Shown: positions 1 to 6,825 of the stretch, piece by piece
How positions within the stretch are numbered: position 1 is the stretch's first letter
How the letters are laid out: every line of letters starts with the position of its first letter
Origin: JASLQO01 sp002327525
GTDB lineage: Bacteria > Pseudomonadota > Gammaproteobacteria > Pseudomonadales > Azotimanducaceae
Length of the DNA: 22,103 nt
Assembly: GCA_030744435.1 (NCBI GenBank)
Contig: JASLQO010000006.1
Location: 1 to 22,103, forward strand
Direction of reading: 5' to 3'
Notes under the pieces: generated by a model
Databases searched by the model: none
What the model saw: the letters and a program-made list of their open reading frames with translations, nothing else
Told to the model about the DNA's origin: nothing
Made by a program: the position numbers and the translations under genes

Positions 1-110
1 CTTTCAATCCGCACAATGACTATGTCGTCCTCATCGACTACCGGCTTCTCGACCTGCTCGATGCGCAGGTCCCGGGGAGCGACGAGGGTCGCCGAACGCA
101 TCATCACCAT
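1..110 (-). CDS. Zinc-dependent alcohol dehydrogenase (MDR family), N-terminal fragment cut by window edge
   Basis: Only the first 36 or so codons are inside the window; the gene continues to the left. The N-terminus reads MVMMRSATLVAPRDLRIEQV and then an acidic stretch leading into IVIVRIE. This is the usual first beta-strand pattern of medium-chain zinc dehydrogenases (a 'LRIEQVEKPVV..DDIVIVRI' type start). An upstream GGAGG lies 9 nt before the first ATG (110-108); ATGs at 104 and 101 are alternatives. It is on the same strand as the two genes at 330-1783 but about 220 bp downstream of them. The zinc ligands and Rossmann fold are outside the window, so the call rests on a short N-terminus only. 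Confidence 0.55.
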   Translation of the reverse strand, partial: MVMMRSATLVAPRDLRIEQVEKPVVDEDDIVIVRIE

Positions 111-329
111 ACCTGCTTTCCTCCCTGGCTCATGTCGTTCATCTTGATTAGAAATAGATGCGCGACCGTAGACGTTCTATGGCAGTGAAAACGCCCGCGC
201 GTACAGGTTTTTCGAACGGAAGCATACCTCACGGCACGCGACTGGAGGAAAGGTCGCGCACACGCGTCGTCTTGTTACTCATGGCACGAGCCAATGTGTT
301 GTGCGACGTGCATACATGCCTAATCAAGG

Positions 330-797
330 CTATGTCTCGGCAATGTCTTTGTCTCTCGAGGTGAGGGCTTCGAAGCTGTCGGCACCGGATACCGCCGCCA
401 TCTCACGGCGCAGGCTGCCCATGAAGAACCTCTGCAGCTCGGAAAAGTCCTCTCGGGCAGGGTCATCGCCCTTTTCGCGTAGCTCGTCCGCGGCCTTCAT
501 GAGCAGCCGCTTGAGTGCGGCGTTTTCATCCATGAGTGCCTCGATTGAATCGTTTGTCCGCCTAGCGTCGGATTTCACGCCCAGCCGTTCGAGCATGGCT
601 TGCGCCTCACGAGAGTCCAAGCGAATTGCATCAGCCGCGTCAACACCGAAGGAGCTTGGCAAGGACTCCAGGAGGGCCGCCAACTGCTCGGCCTGAAGTC
701 GTGCCCAGGGATCGGACAATGCGGGGAGAATCCACTCGCGAACGCAACGTGCCATGCCACTTGTCAGTGCCGCAAAGGAGATGGTCTGCTCGATCAT
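330..797 (-). CDS. Small conserved-looking protein of unknown function, coupled to the phosphotransferase
   Basis: This 155-residue soluble protein has no domain I can name. Residues about 85-115 form an acidic/basic helical stretch (ALMDENAALKRLLMKAADEL) that could be a short coiled coil; no signal peptide or membrane segment is seen. Its ATG (797-795) overlaps the stop of the upstream phosphotransferase gene in an ATGA arrangement, so the two are translationally coupled and probably act together. Small proteins of this kind do sit beside APH-type phosphotransferases in catabolic clusters, but I cannot assign a role. Codon use matches its neighbour, which together with the overlap is the main reason to accept it as real. 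Confidence 0.75.
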   Translation of the reverse strand: MIEQTISFAALTSGMARCVREWILPALSDPWARLQAEQLAALLESLPSSFGVDAADAIRLDSREAQAMLERLGVKSDARRTNDSIEALMDENAALKRLLMKAADELREKGDDPAREDFSELQRFFMGSLRREMAAVSGADSFEALTSRDKDIAET

Positions 798-1783
798 TGG
801 CCCAACCCGATCTGTTCGGCAAGCGCAAACGTACCCGCAAACGCGCCCCGGCCGATCTGAACGAGGCGCAGATCCGAGGTGCGTCCTTCCGCAAATGCGG
901 GCAGCGCAGTCAAACCAACGATGGTTGCCTTCAGCTGCTCCAACAGCACGTAGTATTCGACCCGTGCCTCATCGACCTCGATGCCGGACCCCGCTGTGTA
1001 ACGCGAACTCATCTCACCTTGCACGCTGCACCATCCCGCAAGCGGCAGGCGACTGAAGGCGATGTCCGCCATGGGATCTCCGATGAACGCACGTTCCCAG
1101 TCGATGAAGGCTTGGATTTTGCCATCGCGCCAGATGAAATTGCCCATGCGATAGTCGTCGTGCACGAGTGAGAGACGCGGGCTTCTTGGCCGCCTCGCGC
1201 GCAGGTGGGCGATGAGTTCATGGAGCATTGGATACGGTCGCAGGGAAATGCGCTCAAGGGTTTCCTCGCAACGGTCGAGTTCCAGAGCCGCCGGGTCCGA
1301 GCGATCGTCAGGTACACCAAGGAGGTCGAGACCCAGGCCTTCCCAATCTATCGTGTGGAGGAGGCCAAGCGCATCGGTGAATTGCTGGTGCATCTCGGCA
1401 CGCAGCGGCTCGGGTATTGTCTCATCCCATGGCAGTGGCACGTCGCCCTCGACAAACTCCATGAGATAGAAGGACGTACCGAGCACATCCCCCGTCGCGT
1501 CCACCCAGTGTGCTCGCGGCGCAGGAAAATCCGTAGCTTCGAGCGCCTTTAGGATTCGGAATTCGACGCTGGCGTCGTAGGGCTCAAGTACACCCCCACG
1601 GGGAGCGATGCGCAGTATCAACGGAGACTCAAACCATTCGCCGCGCTCGTACCAGCGCGCGTTGAGGCGCCAGGTGCCATAGCTGAATCCGCCAGGAAGG
1701 TGTTCGAGGTCGGATACTTCCGCCGCTTGACCGGTCTGGTCTTCAATGAATCGTTCGAGTTTGAGGGTCCGTTCGTCTTTCAT
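794..1783 (-). CDS. APH/aminoglycoside-phosphotransferase-fold protein (phosphotransferase family, ACAD10/11-like)
   Basis: At 329 residues this is the usual length for the APH (choline/aminoglycoside kinase) fold. The Brenner catalytic motif is visible as HDDYRMGN at about residues 208-215, followed by the metal-binding IDWE at about 227-230 and an RAFIGDPMADIAF segment. The N-lobe has the GGFSYGTW loop at about 31-38. This branch is more often found with acyl-CoA metabolism genes (ACAD10/11-like, hydroxyacyl phosphorylation) than with antibiotic resistance, and the gene content nearby fits that. It is the first gene of a two-gene unit with the 155-residue protein (4-nt overlap). The start at 1783 has only a weak Shine-Dalgarno (AAGCTGA). 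The substrate is unknown; an aminoglycoside kinase is unlikely. Confidence 0.85.
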   Translation of the reverse strand: MKDERTLKLERFIEDQTGQAAEVSDLEHLPGGFSYGTWRLNARWYERGEWFESPLILRIAPRGGVLEPYDASVEFRILKALEATDFPAPRAHWVDATGDVLGTSFYLMEFVEGDVPLPWDETIPEPLRAEMHQQFTDALGLLHTIDWEGLGLDLLGVPDDRSDPAALELDRCEETLERISLRPYPMLHELIAHLRARRPRSPRLSLVHDDYRMGNFIWRDGKIQAFIDWERAFIGDPMADIAFSRLPLAGWCSVQGEMSSRYTAGSGIEVDEARVEYYVLLEQLKATIVGLTALPAFAEGRTSDLRLVQIGRGAFAGTFALAEQIGLGQ

Positions 1784-2138
1784 TGATTCAGCTTACAGCA
1801 TTGAGCCGAGCATCGTGGCCACTGAAATGTACTCCCCAACTAATAATGGCACGCGTTACATTGTGGGAAACGCTCGATCATACGCCTATACGGGTTTTCC
1901 CTAGGCCCCGCGCGCGAACGCCTCGCGTACTTGCCGTCTCCAAAGGGCTCGGATCTAATCGCCGCTAAGTATGGATCCGCCGGCGCTGCACTTCGGATAT
2001 GGAGTTGCTGGTGAATAATACCGCAACCCTCACCACCAAAATTACTGCCAGCGCGTGCGCGCACCTCGAATCACTCGTTGATACCCAGACTCCAGCTACG
2101 ATCACGCAACGCTCCTCGCCGGCGCCGATCCGGCACTG

Positions 2139-2331
2139 GGTGGTCGTGACCGGCGACATGCGCTTCGACTATTTCGACACCACGCGAGTGATGAACTGCA
2201 TGCTCGAAATCATCGAGTACGGGCTCGATATCGAGGTGATGTTCAAGCGCGTCGCCGAGTTCGGCAATGGCCGGGATGGTGAGAATCCCATACGAACAAT
2301 GGAGAATCTGTTCCAAACGGAGGATAGATGA
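2139..2331 (+). pseudogene. C-terminal remnant of a VOC/glyoxalase-superfamily protein
   Basis: The translated stretch HWVVVTGDMRFDYFDTT, followed by a VMNCMLEIIEYG segment and closing with GRDGENPIRTMENLF, matches the end of VOC-family (lactoylglutathione-lyase-like) proteins: a 'F.YFDT...G.MLE' strand and a terminal 'WDG.dPvR' tail. The same frame is open from 1999, but the sequence before about 2139 does not resemble the N-terminal VOC module, so the 5' half is lost or scrambled. The stop (2329-2331) overlaps an ATG in an ATGA arrangement, showing that an operon once continued here. Assignment is by pattern memory over about 60 residues. Confidence 0.45.
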
Positions 2332-2408
2332 AGAAGAGCGAGTTCTTCGCTGAAGACGACTTGCCACGCCAGACTCCGGACGAGCAGCGCCACTGTGTTG
2401 GCGGCTGA
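2328..2408 (+). pseudogene. Truncated start of a gene formerly coupled to the VOC remnant
   Basis: ATG at 2328-2330 overlaps the VOC remnant stop and is preceded by GGAGG at 4-5 nt. It encodes only 26 residues (MKKSEFFAEDDLPRQTPDEQ..., then stop). The hydrophilic N-terminus and good ribosome site look like the beginning of a real protein that was cut off by a rearrangement near 2390-2430. A genuine micro-protein is possible but less likely. Product unknown. Confidence 0.35.
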
Positions 2409-2705
2409 ATAGGTCATGCGCATTCCCATGGTTTCTTCCTCCGCGCGTTTGTCATTCCTGCCGATCTGTTAAAGGCCGTATCGATGGCGCGTCATGCGGT
2501 TCCGACCCGTTACACTAACGTCGGTGACGACCTTTACCAGATTGCTTCTGGCGCTGTTTAACGCCGATCCGTCAGTTGCCATGATCGTTCCGATGGCTAT
2601 CTCTTGGCGCGGTGATCACAGCCCATCGGCAGCAGGTTGGTTAGCCACCGCGCACCCGTATGGGATAAGATTCACGGCGACCTTCGGAATCGAAGTGGTA
2701 AACCA

Positions 2706-3914
2706 ATGGCGACCAGCGCTGGTCCGTTGGCAGGAACGAAGATCCTTGAACTCGGGCAGATGATCGCGGTGCCGGCGGCGACACATCTGCTTGCCTCGTA
2801 CGGCGCCGACGTCATCAAAGTGGAAGACGCCGACCGTGGCGATGACCTACGCTTTTTCGGCAGCCAGAAAGGTGGCATGAGCGGTTGGTTTGCCAACAGC
2901 AACAGCGGCAAGCGCTCCATCGGTTTGGACTTGAAGAGCGATGCCGGCAAAGACGTCCTGTGGAGACTCGTCGAACAGAGCGATATTTTCATCGAGGGGT
3001 TCCGGGCCGGTGTTGTCGACCGGCTGGGTTTCGGCTTTGAAGCCGTCCGTGCCCGGTCCCCGTCCATCATTTACTGCTCTTCTTCCGGGTTTGGCCCAAT
3101 CGGGCCTTACGCTGGTCAACCCGTGTACGACCCGCTCATTCAGTCGCTGACGGGCTGGGCCGGCGTTCAACAGCACGCAGGCCAGCCCACGCTCGTACGC
3201 GGTATGGTTGCTGACAAGATCGGCGCCTATACGAATGCGCAGGCGATGATGGCCGCGCTGGTCAAACGCACCCGCACCGGCGAAGGCTCGCACGTTCAGG
3301 TGAGTATGCTGGAAGCCAACATCGGCTTCTTGTGGCCTGATGTGATGATGGACTGCACGCTGTTGGACGACGATGCCGACCACCGCCCGAACGTTCTCGG
3401 TATTTACCGCCTGTATCGATGCAGCGATGGCTGGGTGGCGATTGCGCCGGGTGCGGATCGGCATTGGCAAGGCATGTGCGAAGTGCTGGACCGGGAAGAT
3501 CTGGTTGACGATAAACGATTCAAAACCGCTGCGGCCCGCAGCGCGGTCTTGGCCGAGTGGTTTGCCGTGATCGATTCGATGGTCAAACCTTTCACGGTGG
3601 CGCAGGCGGTGGCCCGACTTCGGCAAGCCGAAGTGCCAGTTGCGCCGGTGTTGAACCCCGACGAGGTACACGCCGATCCACAGGTCCAGGCAGCCGGCCT
3701 CCTCGAAGAATCGACACATCCAGCGATGGGACGCTTCAGACATCCACGCACCGCGAGCGCCTACTTCGGCGAAAGCCTCACGCTGAGCCCCGCCCCGACC
3801 TACGGCCAACACACGCGCGAGATCCTCGAGGGCTTGGGATACGATGCGCAGCAGACAAAGCGCTTGATTGCGCAATCGGCAGTCGTGGCGGGTGGCGCCA
3901 CGGAACGAGCATGA
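2706..3914 (+). CDS. CaiB/BaiF family (family III) CoA-transferase
   Basis: This 402-residue enzyme is expected to move CoA between an acyl-CoA and a free carboxylic acid, activating a substrate without ATP. It shows the family III hallmarks: GPLAGTKILELGQMIAVP at the N-terminus, a YGADVIKVE strand at about 32-40, SNSGKRSIGLDLK at about 65-77, and the VYDPLIQSLTG motif at about 140-150, where Asp142 should be the nucleophile that forms the aspartyl-CoA/anhydride intermediate. The frame is open further upstream, but the start at 2706 (MATSAGPLAG) fits the family; a start at 2637 would add 23 untypical residues. The Shine-Dalgarno is weak. It stands alone between decayed DNA and a small minus-strand ORF. 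Substrate unknown; relatives act on carnitine, bile acids, oxalate and aromatic acids. Confidence 0.93.
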   Translation: MATSAGPLAGTKILELGQMIAVPAATHLLASYGADVIKVEDADRGDDLRFFGSQKGGMSGWFANSNSGKRSIGLDLKSDAGKDVLWRLVEQSDIFIEGFRAGVVDRLGFGFEAVRARSPSIIYCSSSGFGPIGPYAGQPVYDPLIQSLTGWAGVQQHAGQPTLVRGMVADKIGAYTNAQAMMAALVKRTRTGEGSHVQVSMLEANIGFLWPDVMMDCTLLDDDADHRPNVLGIYRLYRCSDGWVAIAPGADRHWQGMCEVLDREDLVDDKRFKTAAARSAVLAEWFAVIDSMVKPFTVAQAVARLRQAEVPVAPVLNPDEVHADPQVQAAGLLEESTHPAMGRFRHPRTASAYFGESLTLSPAPTYGQHTREILEGLGYDAQQTKRLIAQSAVVAGGATERA

Positions 3915-3949
3915 TGGAACCTTTCCCCGGCTGGTCTTTCTGACCAATC

Positions 3950-4195
3950 TTACTGATAGGTTGCCCCGAGACGTTTTGCGTAAGCATCGAAACCCGGCGC
4001 AGTGTAGTTGCCGGCTATTGGGACGATCATTATGTAACCATCGTAGAACCAAGTGAGGTCCGAGTCGGGTACCTCGGCCGTGGTATCGTTGACGGCTCGC
4101 GTACCGCCCGCGGTGGCATTTGCTTCAACCTTGAGGCCCGGACAGGCATCGCAGCCATAACGCAGAGCACGCGGGGCACCAGCGATACCGAACAT
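3950..4195 (-). CDS. Small ORF of unknown function, possibly the C-terminal stump of a larger gene
   Basis: This ORF encodes 81 residues with plausible composition (..DSDLTWFYDGYIMIVPIAG.., ending FDAYAKRLGATYQ) that I cannot assign. The GC-rich third positions resemble a real coding sequence. ATG 4195 has only GGAAAT/AAGG nearby as a ribosome site and lies directly next to the 8-bp tandem repeat, so the reading frame may once have begun further right and been cut at the repeat. It ends 36 bp from the CoA-transferase stop, convergent with it. Two cysteines (CDAC) are close together but no full metal site is seen. Confidence 0.35.
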   Translation of the reverse strand: MFGIAGAPRALRYGCDACPGLKVEANATAGGTRAVNDTTAEVPDSDLTWFYDGYIMIVPIAGNYTAPGFDAYAKRLGATYQ

Positions 4196-4210
4196 CCTTG
4201 TTATATTTCC

Positions 4211-4250
4211 TATCCGTCTATCCGTCTATCCGTCTATCCGTCTATCCGTG
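4211..4250. repeat. Tandem repeat, TATCCGTC x 4 plus a variant fifth copy
   Basis: Four exact copies of the octamer TATCCGTC (4211-4242) are followed by TATCCGTG (4243-4250). The tract lies between the divergent starts of the 81-residue ORF (4195, -) and the MFS gene (4267 or 4324, +). An octamer changes the reading frame or promoter spacing when copy number changes. Confidence 0.95.
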
Positions 4251-4266
4251 CTGCCACAGGGCCGCG

Positions 4267-5481
4267 ATGCTAGCGAACGTCTTACGGAGATCAAGCTTGC
4301 CCAAACATGACGACAATCGCTCAATGCAAAGCTTGCTGTACAAGTTATACCTGCTAATAGCCGTACTGATGGTCAGCTATGGCGCCATATTCACACTGTT
4401 GGCGGAGATTCGAAATCAATTCGGGTTCTCTGAGACAAGTATCGGCCTGATTGGTGGCATGGCATTCATCTCTGGGTTCATTGCCCAGTTGAGTGTGGGC
4501 AAACGCATCGATCAGGGCCAAGGACGCTTAGTGCTGCGACTTGGACTGGCCCTGGCGTTAGCCGGTTCAGTCTGGATGATCTTCGCTGACACTTTGTTGG
4601 AATGGTTACTATCGCGGGGTCTGCTTGGATTCGGTGCCGGCTGCATTCGTCCGGCAGTACGCAGACTCGTGCTAATTATCGATCCGGGTGAAGTAGGCAA
4701 GAATATGGGGCTCTTGTCTTCTTATGAAATGGCGGGTTTTCTGCTTGGTCCGGTCGCTGCGTCTGTAGTGGCAACCTGGAGCAGTATGTACGTCACTTTC
4801 ATTATCCTGAGCCTCATGTTGCTAGCCATGATTCCTATCGTCGTACGCGCCGATATACCGGGTTCTGAGGATGCCGAACTCGATGGAATACATTTGGAAT
4901 TGCTGGCTAGTCCAGCGATGCGCTCGTGTCTGTCCTGTGGCATCGCTTTCTATATAACCGTCGGCGTTTTCGAAGCTATCTGGGCTGTATTCCTTGCCGA
5001 TCTTGGTGCCAGCCAGTTGTTCATCGGTCTCACGATGAGTCTGTTCGCAGTGCCCATGTTGGTTGTAGCACCCCGGGCAGGTACTCTGGCCCAACGTCGA
5101 GGTCCGCTCAATGTCACGATATTCAGCATAGGTACCGCCGCTCTGTGCATGCTGACGTATGGGTTTCTCGAATCGATCATTCTTCTTTGTATACCCCTTG
5201 CTATCCACTCGGCAGCAGATGCGTTTACCATGCCTGCGAATCAGCTAGCGGTCGGCATGGCCAGCGGCAAACGTGCCTTGGCAACTGGCCAGGGCCTTTT
5301 TGGCGCAGTAGGTATGGCTGTTTCAGCGGTAGCGGCGATTGGTGGCGGTATGCTCTATGAACAGTTTGGTGCCAGCGGGTTGTGGCTGTTTTCAGCTTTA
5401 TTGATGTTCGTGTGCCTCATCTATGCCTGGTTCACCGGTAGTGAACTTCGTCAGGCAGTAGCGTTCGATGAGTCGAACTAA
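4267..5481 (+). CDS. MFS transporter, 12-TM permease
   Basis: This 404-residue inner-membrane protein alternates hydrophobic segments across its length, consistent with 12 transmembrane helices. The loop between TM2 and TM3 carries the MFS motif A (GKRIDQGQGRLVLRLG, about 78-93). It would import or export a small molecule by proton coupling. The start at 4267 is chosen for an AGGG 5 nt upstream; the next ATG at 4324 (MQSLLYKLYLL) is a plausible alternative without a ribosome site. The open frame extends to a TTG at 4198 through the octamer repeat, which I do not believe is translated. By eye the gene is more AT-rich (near 50% GC) than the catabolic genes on either side, hinting at separate acquisition. 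The neighbouring CoA-transferase suggests an organic-acid substrate, but this is inference. Confidence 0.88.
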   Translation: MLANVLRRSSLPKHDDNRSMQSLLYKLYLLIAVLMVSYGAIFTLLAEIRNQFGFSETSIGLIGGMAFISGFIAQLSVGKRIDQGQGRLVLRLGLALALAGSVWMIFADTLLEWLLSRGLLGFGAGCIRPAVRRLVLIIDPGEVGKNMGLLSSYEMAGFLLGPVAASVVATWSSMYVTFIILSLMLLAMIPIVVRADIPGSEDAELDGIHLELLASPAMRSCLSCGIAFYITVGVFEAIWAVFLADLGASQLFIGLTMSLFAVPMLVVAPRAGTLAQRRGPLNVTIFSIGTAALCMLTYGFLESIILLCIPLAIHSAADAFTMPANQLAVGMASGKRALATGQGLFGAVGMAVSAVAAIGGGMLYEQFGASGLWLFSALLMFVCLIYAWFTGSELRQAVAFDESN

Positions 5482-5544
5482 TCCGATCGGACCTCTCCAA
5501 GGGTAAAATGCGGAATGGATGCGTTTCCCATCATCTCTAGTGGT

Positions 5545-5649
5545 GAAAAGGGGACAGGTACACTTTTCGGCGAGAACTAACCCTGATGTAGCAATCCTGG
5601 GTGAGTGCAGACGCGTTAGAACAGGGTTAGGTGTACCTGTCTCCATTTC
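5545..5649. mobile_element. MITE/REPIN-like element with 19-bp terminal inverted repeats (copy 1)
   Basis: The 105-bp element has left end GAAAAGGGGACAGGTACAC (5545-5563) and right end (5631-5649) that is its reverse complement at 17 of 19 positions. It sits in the gap between the convergent MFS and NTF2-like genes, a typical place for such non-coding elements. Its first 78 bp recur at 6449-6526. No target duplication is obvious. The GGGGACAGGTAC core resembles, from memory, sequences found beside RAYT/IS200-type transposases in gammaproteobacteria. No transposase is encoded, so it would need one in trans. Confidence 0.75.
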
Positions 5650-5667
5650 CTACTCTACGAAAGTCGT

Positions 5668-6177
5668 TCATAGAGGACGGTACATGGGGTGGCCGGGCTT
5701 ACTGATGTCGAGAATGTTCAGCGCGAAGCCTTTGCCGGTTACGGCATCCAGGGAATTCGGGAACTGGTGAGCCCAGTCCAGGATGTAGGTGCGTTTCGAT
5801 ATACGCCACTCGCCTTCGCGCTTTTCTAACTCGTCCAAGTAGCGCCCACCAAACATCACGTCGACGAGCCCGCCATCGCCAGTATCTCTCGTTGCCACGG
5901 TAATACCGTAGCACTCCCCGGCGGCTTTGTTACCGTCGACCTCAACCAGCACGCTTGTGCACATATGCCAGCGGCGCTTGGCTTGCTCTTCGTGAGGCAT
6001 GACCGTTTTGACCCAATCGGTGCCGTTGCCTTCGAAGAATCCAAAGTCGATGTCTGCATCTGGCCAGTAACAGCTCTCCTGACCCGGTGTATCCAACCAA
6101 TCCTGTGTGCGCCCATAGCGCATCAGAACCTCTTCGCAGGCTTTCTTGTCCAGCAGCTCTTGTAGTTGTGAGTCCAT
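5668..6177 (-). CDS. NTF2-like / SnoaL-like superfamily protein (putative dehydratase or isomerase), copy A
   Basis: This 169-residue protein has the cone-shaped alpha+beta fold signature of the SnoaL_4/NTF2 superfamily: an N-terminal helix ending RYGRTQDWLD (about 20-29), a central acidic strand, RRWHMCTSVLVEVDGNKAAG (about 68-87), and the C-terminal GEWRISKRTYILDW (about 137-150). Tyr21 and Asp26 with His71 correspond in pattern to the Tyr/Asp/His set described for the bile-acid 7-alpha-dehydratase BaiE and relatives. That suggests acid-base chemistry such as dehydration or double-bond isomerisation, but many family members are uncharacterised. The start at 6177 has a weak AGAAG ribosome site. 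It is monocistronic, convergent with the MFS gene. A promoter with an internal palindrome lies just upstream. Confidence 0.85.
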   Translation of the reverse strand: MDSQLQELLDKKACEEVLMRYGRTQDWLDTPGQESCYWPDADIDFGFFEGNGTDWVKTVMPHEEQAKRRWHMCTSVLVEVDGNKAAGECYGITVATRDTGDGGLVDVMFGGRYLDELEKREGEWRISKRTYILDWAHQFPNSLDAVTGKGFALNILDISKPGHPMYRPL

Positions 6178-6213
6178 AAAAAAGTGCTTCTTGATTGAAT
6201 CAGTTTCGACCTT

Positions 6214-6239
6214 ACTACATCGTCCTGTAGTTCAGTCAA
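6214..6239 (-). promoter_or_regulatory. Candidate promoter with embedded operator palindrome for NTF2-like gene A
   Basis: On the minus strand TTGACT (6239-6234) resembles a -35 box and, 16 bp on, TAGTAA (about 6217-6212) a weak -10. The spacer is largely filled by a perfect inverted repeat ACTACA-6 nt-TGTAGT (6214-6231). A repressor bound there would block RNA polymerase. The -10 matches consensus poorly. Confidence 0.3.
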
Positions 6240-6430
6240 CCGCGAGGACTGGTAGTGACTTAGGTTGTTACAGAAACTTGCATTGGTGTGAAGGGCGAAG
6301 CTTGCGTGGAAGTTTCGCCCCGAGCTTTGCATCGTCTTGGAAACGGCGGATCACATTTCGTACATCGATCCTGAGAATTCGTCAAACACCTGCGCGCGCC
6401 CTCGACCACTACCAATGTACGTAAACAGGA

Positions 6431-6526
6431 TGAAAAGGGGACAGGGGTGAAAAGGGGACAGGTACACTTATCGATGAGAACTATCCCTGATGTAGCAATC
6501 CTGGGTGAGCGCAGATGCGTTAGAAC
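6431..6526. repeat. Degraded second copy of the inverted-repeat element, with duplicated left end
   Basis: Positions 6449-6526 match 5545-5622 at 72 of 78 positions with no gaps. The right terminal repeat is missing: after TTAGAAC the sequences diverge. The left end is duplicated, since TGAAAAGGGGACAGG occurs at 6431 and again at 6448. It is therefore a truncated, non-mobile relic. The rest of 6178-6601 shows no gene. Confidence 0.8.
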
Positions 6527-6601
6527 GGGCAAGATCCTTTCCATATTCTGTCTAAGCAACTGAAATTTAGCGGATTTATGAGGTCTTGCCCTCCTCTTTT
6601 T

Positions 6602-6697
6602 CTACCTTTCGTGCAATTTTCGGGCTAGCGCACAGGCCTCCCCAAGACCCATGCCCGCTCCAGTGACCAGGGCGACCTTGCCTTCCATTACCGACAC
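6602..6697 (-). pseudogene. N-terminal fragment of a short-chain dehydrogenase/reductase (SDR)
   Basis: A GTG at 6697 (or ATG at 6688) preceded by AAGGAG at about 9 nt opens a frame of 31 codons: MSVMEGKVALVTGAGMGLGE and then ACALARKLHER plus stop. The cofactor-binding motif TGAGMGLG (TGxxxGxG) is unmistakable for a classical SDR, but the protein stops after the first helix, so about 220 residues are missing. It lies on the same strand 128 bp beyond the flavin-enzyme gene and was probably the next gene of that operon before a deletion whose right edge is near 6600. No other part of the gene is seen in 6178-6601. Confidence 0.75.
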
Positions 6698-6825
6698 GTC
6701 ATGCTGCTCCTTTGCACCTTCGACTCGCTTGGTACCGTCACCACGATCTGCGGATGAGCGATGCCGCTGCCGTGCGGGGCCAGGTCATGTGGGCGCCGTT
6801 GCGTTTCGATCCGTGCGCTGCCAAC

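Larger units (their letters stand above)
1784..2705. other. Gene-poor, decayed stretch of about 920 bp
   Basis: No intact gene is seen between the phosphotransferase and the CoA-transferase. It contains the VOC-family remnant and a coupled truncated ORF (listed separately). On the minus strand there is a GGAGG-preceded start at 2429 (MGMRMTYSAANTVALLVRS...) whose reading frame soon runs antisense to the VOC remnant, so it may be the stump of another lost gene. Nothing recognisable is seen in 2430-2705 beyond the CoA-transferase leader. Confidence 0.5.

Noticed and set aside
794..1783. Antibiotic (aminoglycoside) resistance kinase
   Set aside because: The fold is shared, but the sequence type and surroundings fit the acyl-CoA-associated branch.
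2847..4052. Long minus-strand open frame (401 codons) opposite the CoA-transferase
   Set aside because: It is antisense to a gene with clear family III motifs; its translation is Arg/His-rich and matches no family.
4211..4250. CRISPR-like array
   Set aside because: Units are 8 bp and directly adjacent with no spacers.
4198..4266. MFS start at TTG 4198 through the octamer repeat
   Set aside because: The added residues just repeat Val-Tyr-Pro-Ser type codons from the tandem repeat and there is no ribosome site.
5398..5646. Coding ORFs within the inverted-repeat elements (similar peptides also at 6260-6559)
   Set aside because: The shared peptide arises because the DNA repeat itself is duplicated; no start signals or family support.
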